The position numbers and the translations under genes are program-made. Below are positions 8,261-17,323 of a DNA stretch of 64,000 bases, piece after piece. Under the pieces are notes generated by a model. It worked only from the letters and a program-made list of their open reading frames with translations. It was not told where the DNA came from and searched no databases. Positions within the stretch are counted from its first letter, which is position 1; every line of letters starts with the position of its first letter. This DNA comes from Sphingomonas montanisoli (lineage in GTDB: Bacteria; Pseudomonadota; Alphaproteobacteria; Sphingomonadales; Sphingomonadaceae). The stretch lies in contig NZ_VTOU01000003.1 in the NCBI RefSeq assembly GCF_008274695.1, positions 372,001 to 436,000 of the forward strand, in the 5' to 3' direction.

Positions 8261-9676
8261 TTAGGGCTTTTGCGCGAGGGCCGTCCTGTCGAAACCACCA
8301 CCGAGCGCGCGGACCAGTTGCACCGATGCCTGAAGCCGACGCACGCGCACCCCGATCGCCTCGCGTTCGGCCTGAAGGGCAGCCGTCTGCGCGATGACGA
8401 CCTCGAGATAATCCGACGCGCCGTCATGATAGCGCGTGAGCGCAAGATCGCCGGTGCGCGTCGCCGCGGCGGCGGCGGCATCCTGATCGCGCTCAGCCGA
8501 CGTCAGCTCGCGCGCGGCGGCGAGATTGTCCTCGACCTCGCGGAAGGCGCCCAGCACCGTGCCGCGATACTCGGCCGACGCCTCATCGAATTCACCGCGC
8601 GCACGTTTAACGTCGGCGGTGCGGCGGCCCGCGTCGAAGATCGGGCCGAGCAGCGACAGCGGGCCCAGCGCCCAGAAGCTGTTCGCCTTGGTCAGGATAT
8701 CGCCGCTGGTCGTCTGCCACCCGCCGTCGAGGCCCAGCGTGAGCGCGGGAAACCACGCCGCACGCGCCACGCCGATCCGTTGGTTCGCGGCGGCCATGCG
8801 GCGTTCGGCCGCCGCGATATCCGGACGGCGTTCGAGCAACTGGCTGGGCGTGGCGACCGGCGCCGCGATCGGCCTGGCCGACATCGCCGCCGAAGCGATC
8901 GTGAAGGTCGACGGGCTTTCGCCGATGAGCGCAGCCAGCGCATGTTCGAGCATCGCGCGATCGAGCAAAGCCTCCGACAGATCGGCTCGTGCACCCGACA
9001 GCTGCGTCTGCGCACGGCCGAGATCGAGGCCCGAGGCGATGCCGCCTTCGTGGCGATCGTCGGTCAGCTTCTCGGCGCGCGCGAACTCATCGATCGTCCG
9101 TCGCAGCAGCGCGATTTCGGCGTCCGATCCGCGCAGCGCGAAATAGCCGCTGGCGACCGCCGCCTGCAGGCTCAGCCGCGCCGAGGCGAGATCGGCGGCG
9201 CTCGCCTGCCGTTCGAGGACGCCAGCGCGTGCACCATCGCGCAGCCGGCCCCACAGGTCGATTTCCCAATCGAAGCTGCCGCCGATCGTCTTGTCGGTAT
9301 ATTTGGGGCGGGTGCCGTTGGACTGCGGCCGTCCGGCCGACAGCCGCTCGCGCGATATCGTGCCGCCGCCCGATATTTCGGGGAAGATTTCGGCATTGGC
9401 GCGGCGCGCGATCGCGGTCGCCTGATCATAGCGCGCGACCGCCGCTGCGATCGTCGGGCTCGCCGTCGCCGCACGGGCTTCGAGATCGTCGAGCACCGGA
9501 TCGCCAAACGCCGTCCACCAATCGCCGCGCGGTGCTGCGTCGGCGGGCGCCGCCTCTGCCCAGCCGGGGACCTGTTCCTTATATGCCGCCGCGACCGGCG
9601 CCTGTGCAGGCCGATAGGCAGGCGCCATCGAACAGCCGGCGAGGAGAAGCGCAGGCAGGAACGCGAAAGGCCGCAT
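8261..9676 (-). CDS. RND efflux outer-membrane factor, NodT family lipoprotein
   Basis: A TolC-like outer-membrane channel of the NodT family, 471 residues. The start at 9676 (MRPFAFLPALLLAGCSMAPAYRP) follows a GAGG ribosome-binding site and gives a lipoprotein signal with lipobox LAGC; an upstream in-frame ATG is less plausible. Two OEP repeats are visible: DDLEARAATASPTIAAAVARYDQA with the GGGTISRERLSAGRPQS periplasmic region, then the second repeat with LLERRPDIAAAERRMAAANQRIGVARAAWFPALTL. It is the last gene of a three-gene efflux operon, 10 bp after the adaptor gene. It would form the exit duct of the tripartite pump. Confidence 0.92.
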   Translation of the reverse strand: MRPFAFLPALLLAGCSMAPAYRPAQAPVAAAYKEQVPGWAEAAPADAAPRGDWWTAFGDPVLDDLEARAATASPTIAAAVARYDQATAIARRANAEIFPEISGGGTISRERLSAGRPQSNGTRPKYTDKTIGGSFDWEIDLWGRLRDGARAGVLERQASAADLASARLSLQAAVASGYFALRGSDAEIALLRRTIDEFARAEKLTDDRHEGGIASGLDLGRAQTQLSGARADLSEALLDRAMLEHALAALIGESPSTFTIASAAMSARPIAAPVATPSQLLERRPDIAAAERRMAAANQRIGVARAAWFPALTLGLDGGWQTTSGDILTKANSFWALGPLSLLGPIFDAGRRTADVKRARGEFDEASAEYRGTVLGAFREVEDNLAAARELTSAERDQDAAAAAATRTGDLALTRYHDGASDYLEVVIAQTAALQAEREAIGVRVRRLQASVQLVRALGGGFDRTALAQKP

Positions 9677-9686
9677 CCCGCTTACC

Positions 9687-10841
9687 TCAGCCCTTCGCAG
9701 GGGTGGCGGGAGGGACGGCAACGGGGCGGACCGGATCGCCATTCTCGATCGAGTCGGGCGGGCTGTCGATCACGCGCTCCGTGCCCGTCAGGCCCGTGCC
9801 AATCTCGACAGTGGCGCCATTGTCGCGCGTAATCGTGACCGGGCGAATGCGCGCCTTGCCGTCGGCGCCGACGATCGCGACGCTGGTGCCGTCATCGCGC
9901 ACCATCAGCGCGCTGGCGGGCAGGCTGATCGTGCCGGCATTGTGGACCGGGAATTCGACCTGCGAGAACGACCCCGGCTTGAGCGCGCGATCGCCATTGG
10001 CGACCTGCAGTTCGACCAGCACGGTGCCCGACGTCGGATCGACCGCGCCGGCGGTGCGCGTCAGCACCGCGTCGAAGCTGCGGCCCGGATATTCGGGAAC
10101 GGTCAGCCTGGCATGCAGCCCTTGCCGGATCTGGCCCGAAAAGCCCTGCGGCACGCGGACGTAGATGCGCATGCGGTGAACGTCGGCAACGGTGTAGATC
10201 GGTTGCGCGGCGGCATTACCCGCGACGATCAGCGCGCCGATCTGGGCATTGCGCTGCGTGACGACACCGGCGAAGGGCGCGGTGATGCGGGTGAAGCCCT
10301 GCAGCGCGCGCAGCCGCTGCACGTTCGCCGCCTGCGCGTTGGCGACCGCGCGCTTGGCCGCAAGATCGCCGCGCTTCTCGTCGGTTTCCTGCTTCGAAAC
10401 CGCATCCTTGGCGAGCATCGCTTCCCAACGCTTGGCCGTGGTCTGCGCCAGCGACTGATTGGCGGCGGCGGTCTGATAATCAGCCTGCGCGGCGACCAGC
10501 TGCTGGTCGATATCGGGCGCATCGATGATCGCCAGCGTCTGCCCCGCCACGACATTGTCGCCGATGTCGGCGAGCCAGCGGCGCATGAAGCCGTTGCTGC
10601 GCGCATAGAGCGCCGCGCTGTTGAACGCCTGGACGTTGCCCGGCAGCATCAATCCGTCGCTTTCGGCGCCGCGTGTCGGCTTGATCACGCTGACGGCCTG
10701 GATGTCGTTGTCGGCAGCGACATCGGCCAGTTCGCGATCGGCCATGACACGGGTGCCGATCCCGATCGCGACGATCGCCAGGGCTACGACCCCGGCGCCG
10801 ATGCCGTAGCGGCGGAGGTTGCGGTCGCGGAGATCAGACAT
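9687..10841 (-). CDS. RND efflux periplasmic adaptor subunit (HlyD/MFP family)
   Basis: A 384-residue membrane-fusion protein. The start at 10841 (MSDLRDRNLRRYGIGAGVVALAIVAIGIGTRVM) overlaps the end of the permease gene by 8 bp and gives one N-terminal membrane anchor. The barrel-sandwich halves are visible as GNVQAFNSAALYARSNGFMRRWLADIGDNVVAGQTLAIIDAPDID and FTRITAPFAGVVTQRNAQIGALI, with an alpha-hairpin of about 70 residues between them. The C-terminal beta-barrel/MP domains follow (LHARLTVPEYPGRSFDAVLTRTAGAVDPTSGTVLVELQV). It links the inner-membrane pump encoded upstream to the NodT channel encoded downstream. Confidence 0.93.
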   Translation of the reverse strand: MSDLRDRNLRRYGIGAGVVALAIVAIGIGTRVMADRELADVAADNDIQAVSVIKPTRGAESDGLMLPGNVQAFNSAALYARSNGFMRRWLADIGDNVVAGQTLAIIDAPDIDQQLVAAQADYQTAAANQSLAQTTAKRWEAMLAKDAVSKQETDEKRGDLAAKRAVANAQAANVQRLRALQGFTRITAPFAGVVTQRNAQIGALIVAGNAAAQPIYTVADVHRMRIYVRVPQGFSGQIRQGLHARLTVPEYPGRSFDAVLTRTAGAVDPTSGTVLVELQVANGDRALKPGSFSQVEFPVHNAGTISLPASALMVRDDGTSVAIVGADGKARIRPVTITRDNGATVEIGTGLTGTERVIDSPPDSIENGDPVRPVAVPPATPAKG

Positions 10842-13800
10842 GGGCGAGTTCCGGTTCGGAAGGCTTCGACGCGCGGCGCGAATGGACGACCGCGAAGACG
10901 ACGGGGACGAAAAGAAGCGTGGCGATCGTGGCGAAGGCAAGCCCGCCGATCACGGCGCGGCCGAGCGGCGCGTTCTGCTCGCCACCTTCGCCGAGACCGA
11001 AGGCCATCGGCGCCATGCCGATGATCATCGCGAGTGCCGTCATCAGCACCGGGCGGAAACGGACCATGCCCGCTTCGAGCGCGGCCTTGGTCGCGTCACC
11101 CAGCTCGGCCAGCCGTTCACGCGCGAAACTGACGACCAGGATCGAGTTGGCGGTCGCCACGCCCATGCACATGATCGCGCCGGTCAGCGCAGGTACCGAC
11201 AATGTCGTGCCGCTCGCGAACAGCATCCAGACGATCCCTGCCAGCGCGGCGGGAAGTGCTGTGATGATTACGAACGGATCGAGCCAGCTCTGGAAGTTCA
11301 CGACGATCAACAGGTAGATCAAAACGATCGCGCCGAGCAGGCCGTAGCCCAGGCCCGAAAAAGCCGCGTTCATCGTCTGATACTGGCCACGCATCGTGAC
11401 GGTGATGCCGTCTGGCTTGTCCTTTTCCAGCCGCTTGATCACCTTGGCGATGTCGCCCGACACCGCGCCCAGATCGCGGCCCGCGGGGGCGGCATAGATG
11501 TCGATCACCGGCTGGATATTATAGTGGCTGGCGACGGCCGCCGTGCTCGACCGCTTGATATCGGCGATGCCGCCCAAGACCTGCTGGCCCCCGGTGCCCG
11601 CCGGCCCCGCGATCGGGATGTTGGACAGGCTGGCTACCGAATCGATCTGATATTCCGGCGTCTGGCCGACCACCGGATAGGTGATGCCGTTCTGCGGGTT
11701 CAGGTAGAAGACCGGAGCGGTCTGCAGCGTGCCCGCCAGCGTCGTCGCCACGCTGTTGGTCACGTCGCGCTCAGTGAGCCCGAACTGGCCGATGCGCGAT
11801 CGGTTCACGTTGACGTCGAGCTGCGGATAGCGCGCCGATTGCTGAATACGCGCATCGGCGACGCCGGGGATGCTGCGAATGCCCTTCAGAATCTTGGTGG
11901 CGAAGGCGCGGTTCGCGGCGACGTTGCGGCCCGTCACCTGAATGTCGATCGGCGCGGGCGAGCCGAAGTTCAGGATCTGGCTGGTGATGTCGGCGGGCAG
12001 GAAGGAGAAGGTGAACGACGGGAACAGCTTGGGCAGTTCGCGCCGTAGCGTCGCCATATGCTCCTGGGTCGGGGCATGCCCCTCCTTGAGCGAGATCAGG
12101 ATGTCGCCGTCCTGTGGGCCGACGGTGCCCGAATTGTTATAGACGACGTTGATGCCGCTGACCGGCAATCCGATATTGTCGATGATCGTTTCGACTTCGC
12201 CCGCCGGCAGGATGCGGCGGATATGCCGCTGGATCCGATCGAATTCGGCCGACGTGTTCTCGATCCGCGAACCGATCGGCGCGCGGACGTGGAGCATCAT
12301 CTGCCCCGAATCGACCGTCGGGAAGAAATTGCGGCCGAGGAACGGCACCAGCACGAAGCTGATCAGCACCACGGCGAGGAAGCCGATGATGAACGGCTTG
12401 CGGGCGTTCAGCGCGCGGCCGAGCAGGTCGCCATAGCCATCACGCACCTTTTCGAACCGCACCTCGAACCCACGCTGGAAGCGGACCAGCGGGTTGCGCG
12501 AACCCGGTTCGCCAGCCTCGTGGCCATGACCGGGTGCATGCGGCTTCAACAGATACATCGCCATCGTCGGCACCAACGTACGTGACAGGATGAACGACGC
12601 GATCATCGCGAACACCACCGACAGCGCCATCGGCACGAACAGGAAGCCCGCGACGCCCGGAAGCGCAAACATCGGCACGAACACGATGCAGATACACAGC
12701 AGCGAGACGAAGGCTGGCGTCACGATCTGCGCCGCGCCGTCGAGGATCGCGGGCACCACGCCCTTGCCCTGTTCGAGATGCCAGTTGATGTTCTCGATCG
12801 TCACCGTCGCATCGTCGACGAGGATGCCGACCGCGAGCGCGAGGCCGCCCAGCGTCATCACGTTCAGCGTCTGTCCGAACATCGCCAGCGCCGCGATCGC
12901 CGCCAGCACCGCGAGCGGGATCGAGACCGCGATGATCACGGTCGACCGCCACGATCCGAGGAACAGCAGGATCATCAGCGAGGTGAGCGCGGCGGCGAGC
13001 GCGCCCTCCTTCACCACGCCTTCGAGCGCAGCCTTCACGAACAGCGACTGATCGCCGATCGGCAGCACCTTCAGCGTCGGCGGCAGGCCGCTCATCAGTT
13101 CGGGGATCTTGGCCTTGACCCCCTCGACGATCGCGATCGTCGAGGTCGCACCGTTCTTCAGCACCGTCAGCAGCGCCGAACGATGCCCGTCGACATGGAC
13201 GACGTTCGTCTGCGGCGCGCTGCCGTCGCGGACGTGCGCGACGTCACGCATGTAGATCGTCGCGCCGTTCACGACCTTGATCGGGAGGTTGTTGAGCTCC
13301 TCGACCGAGGACGGGGCGTTGTTCAGGTGGATGCTGTACTGGAAGATGCCGATCTTGGCGAAGCCGGCCGGATTGATCTGGTTCTGCGCGGCGACCGCAT
13401 TGGCGACGTCCTGCGCCGACAGGCCGTTGGTCTGCAACGCGACCGGATCGATATCGATCTGGATCTGGCGCTGGCGCCCGCCCGACGGGAACGGCATCGC
13501 CGCGCCGGGGATCGTCACCAGCGCCGGCCGGATCTGGTTCTGCCCGAGATCAAACAATTGCTGCTCGTTCAGCCCCTGCCCCGACAAGGCAAGCTGCAGG
13601 ATCGGCACGGTCGATGCGTTGTAGTTCAGCACCAGCGGCGGATTGACGCCCGGCGGCATGTTGCGAAGCACCGTCTGCGACACCGAAGTGACCTGCGCGG
13701 TCGCGGTGCGGATGTCGGCGCCCGGCTGGAAGAAGATCTTGATCACGCCGATGCCCTGCATCGACTGGCTTTCGATATGTTCGATATCGTTGACCGTCGT

Positions 13801-14019
13801 CGTCAGCACGCGTTCGTGATTGCCGATGATGCGGCCTTCCATCTCGGACGGCGGCAGGCCGGCATAGCCCCACACCACTGCGACGACAGGGATCTTGATC
13901 TCGGGGAAGATATCGACCGGCGTGCGCAGCGCCGCGATCGTACCGCCGATCAGGATCAGCAGCGCCATCACGATGAACGTCAACGGTCGCGTAAGCGCAA
14001 TCCGGACGAGGGCGGTCAT
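10834..14019 (-). CDS. RND efflux transporter permease (AcrB/MdtB-like)
   Basis: A 1061-residue inner-membrane proton-driven pump with two halves of six helices. N-terminal features are MTALVRIALTRPLTFIVMALLILIGGTIAALRTPVDIFPEIKIPVVAVVWGYAGLPPSEMEGRI. The proton-relay helix 4 carries LGGLALAVGILVDDATVTIENI with the paired acidic residues. The second half repeats the pattern, ending LLFVPVVFAVVHSRR. Length fits the HAE/MdtB group. It is the first gene of the operon with adaptor and NodT channel, and is divergent from a LysR gene across about 150 bp that contains a perfect dyad. The substrate is probably hydrophobic toxic compounds, but this is an inference from the family. Confidence 0.94.
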   Translation of the reverse strand: MTALVRIALTRPLTFIVMALLILIGGTIAALRTPVDIFPEIKIPVVAVVWGYAGLPPSEMEGRIIGNHERVLTTTVNDIEHIESQSMQGIGVIKIFFQPGADIRTATAQVTSVSQTVLRNMPPGVNPPLVLNYNASTVPILQLALSGQGLNEQQLFDLGQNQIRPALVTIPGAAMPFPSGGRQRQIQIDIDPVALQTNGLSAQDVANAVAAQNQINPAGFAKIGIFQYSIHLNNAPSSVEELNNLPIKVVNGATIYMRDVAHVRDGSAPQTNVVHVDGHRSALLTVLKNGATSTIAIVEGVKAKIPELMSGLPPTLKVLPIGDQSLFVKAALEGVVKEGALAAALTSLMILLFLGSWRSTVIIAVSIPLAVLAAIAALAMFGQTLNVMTLGGLALAVGILVDDATVTIENINWHLEQGKGVVPAILDGAAQIVTPAFVSLLCICIVFVPMFALPGVAGFLFVPMALSVVFAMIASFILSRTLVPTMAMYLLKPHAPGHGHEAGEPGSRNPLVRFQRGFEVRFEKVRDGYGDLLGRALNARKPFIIGFLAVVLISFVLVPFLGRNFFPTVDSGQMMLHVRAPIGSRIENTSAEFDRIQRHIRRILPAGEVETIIDNIGLPVSGINVVYNNSGTVGPQDGDILISLKEGHAPTQEHMATLRRELPKLFPSFTFSFLPADITSQILNFGSPAPIDIQVTGRNVAANRAFATKILKGIRSIPGVADARIQQSARYPQLDVNVNRSRIGQFGLTERDVTNSVATTLAGTLQTAPVFYLNPQNGITYPVVGQTPEYQIDSVASLSNIPIAGPAGTGGQQVLGGIADIKRSSTAAVASHYNIQPVIDIYAAPAGRDLGAVSGDIAKVIKRLEKDKPDGITVTMRGQYQTMNAAFSGLGYGLLGAIVLIYLLIVVNFQSWLDPFVIITALPAALAGIVWMLFASGTTLSVPALTGAIMCMGVATANSILVVSFARERLAELGDATKAALEAGMVRFRPVLMTALAMIIGMAPMAFGLGEGGEQNAPLGRAVIGGLAFATIATLLFVPVVFAVVHSRRASKPSEPELAHV

Positions 14020-14107
14020 TGAACAGCAACCATGAGAAGCGGCGCGAACCCCGGACTTCTCCGCTTCCCCCCAGTCGCGGACGATTAATTATTTCCGCAC
14101 TGCATCA

Positions 14108-14125
14108 TAGACGCTGGGGCGTCTA
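14108..14125. promoter_or_regulatory. Perfect dyad in the RND-lysR intergenic region
   Basis: TAGACGC and GCGTCTA form a perfect 7-bp inverted repeat with a 4-bp spacer. It lies between the divergent RND operon and the LysR gene, which is the expected place for a LysR-type operator controlling both. The ends do not fit the strict T-N11-A spacing, so LysR binding is inferred from position only. Confidence 0.5.
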
Positions 14126-14170
14126 ATATCGATTGCACCTTGATTGATACATGATCCATATCGATCGCAA

Positions 14171-15079
14171 ATGGAACTGCGCCATCTCCGCTATTTCGTA
14201 GGCGTCGCCGAAACGCTGCATTTTGGCCGCGCTGCGGCACGGCTCGGCATATCGCAGCCGCCGCTCAGCCAGCAGATCCGCGCGCTGGAGGACGAGCTGG
14301 GCGTCGCGTTGTTCGAACGGACCAGCCGGCGCGTCGGATTGACCGAGGCGGGCACACTGTTTCTGATCGAGGCGCGGCGCACACTCGACCAGGCGGACCA
14401 TGCGATCGACGTCGCGCGACGCGCGCAGCGCGGCGAGCTTGGCGAATTGTCGGTCGGATTTTCGGCGTCGGTTCCGTTCAACGCGGTCGTGGCGAATGCG
14501 CTTTCGTCCTTCCGCGAAGCCTTTCCTGCGGTGCGGCTCAACCTGGCCGAGATGGCGCGCGGCGAGCAGCTCGACCGGATCCGCGAGGAACGGCTCGACG
14601 TCGGCTTCGTCCGCGGCCTGGGCGAACCGCCGATGGCGCCCACGCTGGTCGCGACCCGGCTGTTCGACGAACCGTTGATGGTCGCGATGCGCAGCGATCA
14701 TCCGCTCGCCGCCCGCCGTCGCGCGCCGTCTATCGCCGACCTGCGCGACGAAGCCTTCGTCCTTTACGGGCCGGATTATGGCGCGGGCTTCAACGAGCAT
14801 CTGGAGGCGCTGTGCGCCAAGGCCGGCTTTACCCCGCACGTCGTACAGGAAGCGGCCGGCCTGACGACGTTGCTCGGCCTCGTCGCGGTGGGAATGGGTA
14901 TCACGGTCATTACGCGCTCGCTTGCCGCGCTCCACCCGGACAATATCATGTTCCGCGAACTGGACGATCAGCAGGCGATGAGCAGCCTGTGGATGATCCG
15001 GCGCAGGGAATTGTCGACGGCCGCGCGGCGGTTCGTCGATCTGGTGGAGACGGGGCACGCCGATCTGAAGGGGGAATAA
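14171..15079 (+). CDS. LysR family transcriptional regulator
   Basis: A 302-residue regulator starting [61 protein letters not shown], the classical LysR winged helix-turn-helix. The rest is a periplasmic-binding-protein-like effector domain ([56 protein letters not shown]). The ATG at 14171 was chosen because the N-terminus then matches the family exactly; the upstream ATG adds nine residues without support. It is divergent from the RND pump operon and only 5 bp upstream of the glutaminase gene. Either could be a target, and a small-molecule co-inducer is expected but unknown. Confidence 0.92.
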   Translation: MELRHLRYFVGVAETLHFGRAAARLGISQPPLSQQIRALEDELGVALFERTSRRVGLTEAGTLFLIEARRTLDQADHAIDVARRAQRGELGELSVGFSASVPFNAVVANALSSFREAFPAVRLNLAEMARGEQLDRIREERLDVGFVRGLGEPPMAPTLVATRLFDEPLMVAMRSDHPLAARRRAPSIADLRDEAFVLYGPDYGAGFNEHLEALCAKAGFTPHVVQEAAGLTTLLGLVAVGMGITVITRSLAALHPDNIMFRELDDQQAMSSLWMIRRRELSTAARRFVDLVETGHADLKGE

Positions 15080-15084
15080 GGGGA

Positions 15085-16026
15085 ATGACCGAAGGGCTCG
15101 ATCTGGACGCCATCCTGACCGAAATCGCAGGCGACATGGCCCGCGAGGAGGATCGCGGCAAAGTCGCCGACTATATTCCCGGCCTCGCCGGGGTCGATCC
15201 GCGCCATTTCGGCATAGCGGTCGTGCTGGCCGACGGCACCATGCACGTTGCCGGCGACGCTGACGTGCCCTTTTCGATCCAGTCGATATCGAAGGTGTTC
15301 GCGCTGACGATCGCGCTCGGCAAGGTGGGCGATCAGCTGTGGCGGCGCGTGGGACACGAGCCCTCGGGATCGGCCTTCAATTCGATCGTCCAGTTGGAGG
15401 CCGAGCATGGCATTCCACGCAACCCGTTCATCAACGCCGGCGCGATCGTGGTCAGCGACGTGATCCTGGGCGGCAGCCGACCGACCGAAGCGGTGGGCGA
15501 GATATTGCGCTTCACCCGCCACCTCGCGAGCGACGAGGGCATCCGCATCGACGAGGATGTCGCGCAGGGCGAGAAGGAGACCGGCTTCCGCAACATGGCG
15601 CTCGCCAACTATATGCGTGCCTTCGGCAACCTCGATCATGCCGCCGAAGATGTGCTGCAGGTCTATTTCCACCAATGCGCGCTCTCGATGACCTGCCGGC
15701 AACTCGCGATGGCGGGGCGATATCTGATGGCGGGCGGCGCGCATCCCGACACAGGCCACAATGTCGTATCGGCGCTGCGTGCGCGCCGGATCAACGCGCT
15801 GATGATGATGTGCGGCCATTATGACGGATCGGGCGAATTCTCCTTCCGCGTCGGCATGCCGGGGAAGTCGGGTGTCGGTGGCGGAATTCTGGCGGTCGTA
15901 CCGGGCGTCGCCTCGCTAGCGGTCTGGTCCCCCGGCCTCAACGATCGCGGCAATTCTCAGCTGGGCGCGCTTGCACTCCAGCAACTCGCGGTCGCGACGG
16001 GCTGGTCAGTCCTCAACCCGCGCTGA
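15085..16026 (+). CDS. glsA: Glutaminase A
   Basis: A 313-residue serine-dependent beta-lactamase-fold glutaminase that hydrolyses L-glutamine to glutamate and ammonia in the cytoplasm. The catalytic Ser-x-x-Lys is in [12 protein letters not shown]. Other family segments are [67 protein letters not shown] and [17 protein letters not shown]. The start follows the lysR stop by 5 bp with a GGGGAATAAGGGGA purine stretch, so the two genes are probably cotranscribed. Length is normal for single-domain GlsA. Conversion of glutamine may serve nitrogen supply or acid resistance; the context does not decide. Confidence 0.94.
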   Translation: MTEGLDLDAILTEIAGDMAREEDRGKVADYIPGLAGVDPRHFGIAVVLADGTMHVAGDADVPFSIQSISKVFALTIALGKVGDQLWRRVGHEPSGSAFNSIVQLEAEHGIPRNPFINAGAIVVSDVILGGSRPTEAVGEILRFTRHLASDEGIRIDEDVAQGEKETGFRNMALANYMRAFGNLDHAAEDVLQVYFHQCALSMTCRQLAMAGRYLMAGGAHPDTGHNVVSALRARRINALMMMCGHYDGSGEFSFRVGMPGKSGVGGGILAVVPGVASLAVWSPGLNDRGNSQLGALALQQLAVATGWSVLNPR

Positions 16027-16231
16027 TCCGTAAGAATGCCTAGCGGATACCCGGTATTTTCAGGGCAGCGAAATCGTGATGTCATGCGGTTGGATGGAGC
16101 GAAACGAGTTAGAAATCGTGGCGCTTTCGTCCTAATGATATGAGGGGAAATACGTAGTCGATCGATTGCAACCGGGCGGGTGGGGAACATTGATCCACCC
16201 TGGATCATAAAAGCCCGGCGCTGTTGGGAGA

Positions 16232-16762
16232 ATGCAGGTGCTGGGTTTGAAAGGGCAAAAGGTGTCGACCGTTGCGGTCGCGTTGCTCGCGTTCCTGACG
16301 GTGGGTGCGAGTTCCGAACGCACGGCCAATCTCGACGATCGCCTGCTCGCCGCACATAATCGGGTGCGCGCGCAGGCCGGCGTGCCGCCGCTGGTTTGGG
16401 ACGATCGGCTCGCTGGCGAAGCCGGCCTGTGGGGTCGCCATCTCAGCCGCGTCGGCCATCTCGTTCATTCGCGCGATTCCTCGCTCAATCCACAAGGCGA
16501 GAATCTGTGGGCCGGCACGCGCGGCCATTACACGCCGGAGATGATGGTCGGGCTGTGGGCGGCCGAGCGGCGGCATTTCCGCCCCGGCATCTTCCCGATC
16601 AACAGCCGCACCGGCCGACTGGACGATGTCGGCCACTATACCCAGTTGATCTGGCGATCGACCAAGCGCGTCGGTTGCGCCCTGATCCAAGGGCGACATG
16701 ACGAGTTTCTCGTGTGTCGCTACCTCGAAGGCGGCAACGTGATCGGCGAGTCTCCGGTCTGA
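16232..16762 (+). CDS. CAP (SCP/PR1) domain secreted protein
   Basis: A 176-residue protein with an N-terminal hydrophobic signal (VSTVAVALLAFLTVGASS) followed by one CAP domain. Supporting motifs are LLAAHNRVRAQAGVPPLVWDDRLAGEAGLWGRHLS, GENLWAG, and VGHYTQLIWRSTKRVGCALIQ, which are the diagnostic CAP signatures including the HYTQ histidine. CAP proteins are extracytoplasmic with varied roles such as sterol or lipid binding and peptidase-like activities; none can be assigned. Start choice: ATG at 16232 is only 2 bp after GGGAG, while the in-frame GTG at 16238 has better spacing, so either is possible. The gene precedes marR by about 93 bp. Confidence 0.85.
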   Translation: MQVLGLKGQKVSTVAVALLAFLTVGASSERTANLDDRLLAAHNRVRAQAGVPPLVWDDRLAGEAGLWGRHLSRVGHLVHSRDSSLNPQGENLWAGTRGHYTPEMMVGLWAAERRHFRPGIFPINSRTGRLDDVGHYTQLIWRSTKRVGCALIQGRHDEFLVCRYLEGGNVIGESPV

Positions 16763-16774
16763 AACCCTCCTCAG

Positions 16775-16798
16775 CAATAGTCCAGAAATAGACTATTG
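16775..16798. promoter_or_regulatory. Perfect dyad CAATAGTC-N8-GACTATTG
   Basis: An 8-bp perfect inverted repeat with an 8-bp spacer lies between the CAP gene and marR. It lacks a U-tract, so an operator is as likely as a terminator. Its centre is about 52 bp from the centre of the second dyad at 16825-16851, which is five helical turns. Confidence 0.5.
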
Positions 16799-16824
16799 CG
16801 ACTCGACTGACATGGTTGTAAACG

Positions 16825-16851
16825 CTGCCTATGCAGTGATTGCACAGGCAG
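16825..16851. promoter_or_regulatory. 27-bp dyad directly upstream of marR (candidate MarR operator)
   Basis: Outer arms CTGCCT/AGGCAG and inner arms TGCA/TGCA are symmetric around GTGAT, with one mismatched pair per half. The dyad ends 4 bp before the marR start codon, so a bound protein would block the ribosome-binding region and probably the promoter. MarR-family autoregulation at such dyads is common; binding here is inferred. Confidence 0.6.
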
Positions 16852-16855
16852 TCGA

Positions 16856-17323
16856 ATGTCCGATCCGTTTTATACCAAGGCTGATTTCGTTCCCGAACGA
16901 TCGATCGGCTACCTTGTTCACCGGCTGAAGAAGCTGGGAACGGCGCGCGCCGAAACGCTCTTCGCCGATCAGGACATCAACCTGAGCCAGTGGATCGCGA
17001 TGTTCCACATCCGCTATCGGATGGCGATCACCGCAGCGGAAATCTCCAAATGCCTCGGCCATAATAGCGGCGCGGTGACGCGCATGCTCGACCAGCTCGA
17101 CGAGCGCGGGTTGATCCTGCGCACCCGTGATCAGGCCGACCGCCGCGTCGTCAAGCTCGAGATGACCGAAGCGGGCCAGACTATGCTCAGCCGGCTGACG
17201 CCGGTGATGATGGACCTGTGGAACGAGCATCTTTCGATTTTCACGCGAGACGAAGCCGAAACGCTGATCACCCTGCTTCAGCGTCTGCTCGGCACCCTCG
17301 CCGACGGGGAAGACAAGGCATGA
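16856..17323 (+). CDS. MarR family transcriptional regulator
   Basis: A 155-residue winged helix-turn-helix repressor. The DNA-binding core reads ITAAEISKCLGHNSGAVTRMLDQLDERGLILRTRDQADRRVVKLEMTEAG, with the MarR wing DxRxV-type motif (ADRRVVKLEMT). Flanking helices form the dimerisation domain. It is the first gene of an operon with NodT, EmrA-like and EmrB-like genes: its stop overlaps the next start (ATGA). It most likely represses its own operon through the dyads at 16775 and 16825 and is released by phenolic or other toxic ligands. That is inferred from the EmrR/EmrAB paradigm. Confidence 0.93.
   Translation: MSDPFYTKADFVPERSIGYLVHRLKKLGTARAETLFADQDINLSQWIAMFHIRYRMAITAAEISKCLGHNSGAVTRMLDQLDERGLILRTRDQADRRVVKLEMTEAGQTMLSRLTPVMMDLWNEHLSIFTRDEAETLITLLQRLLGTLADGEDKA

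Noticed and set aside
16775-16798. Intrinsic terminator of the CAP-domain gene
   Set aside because: The stem is AT-rich and lacks a following T-run, so it is listed as a dyad of undecided role.
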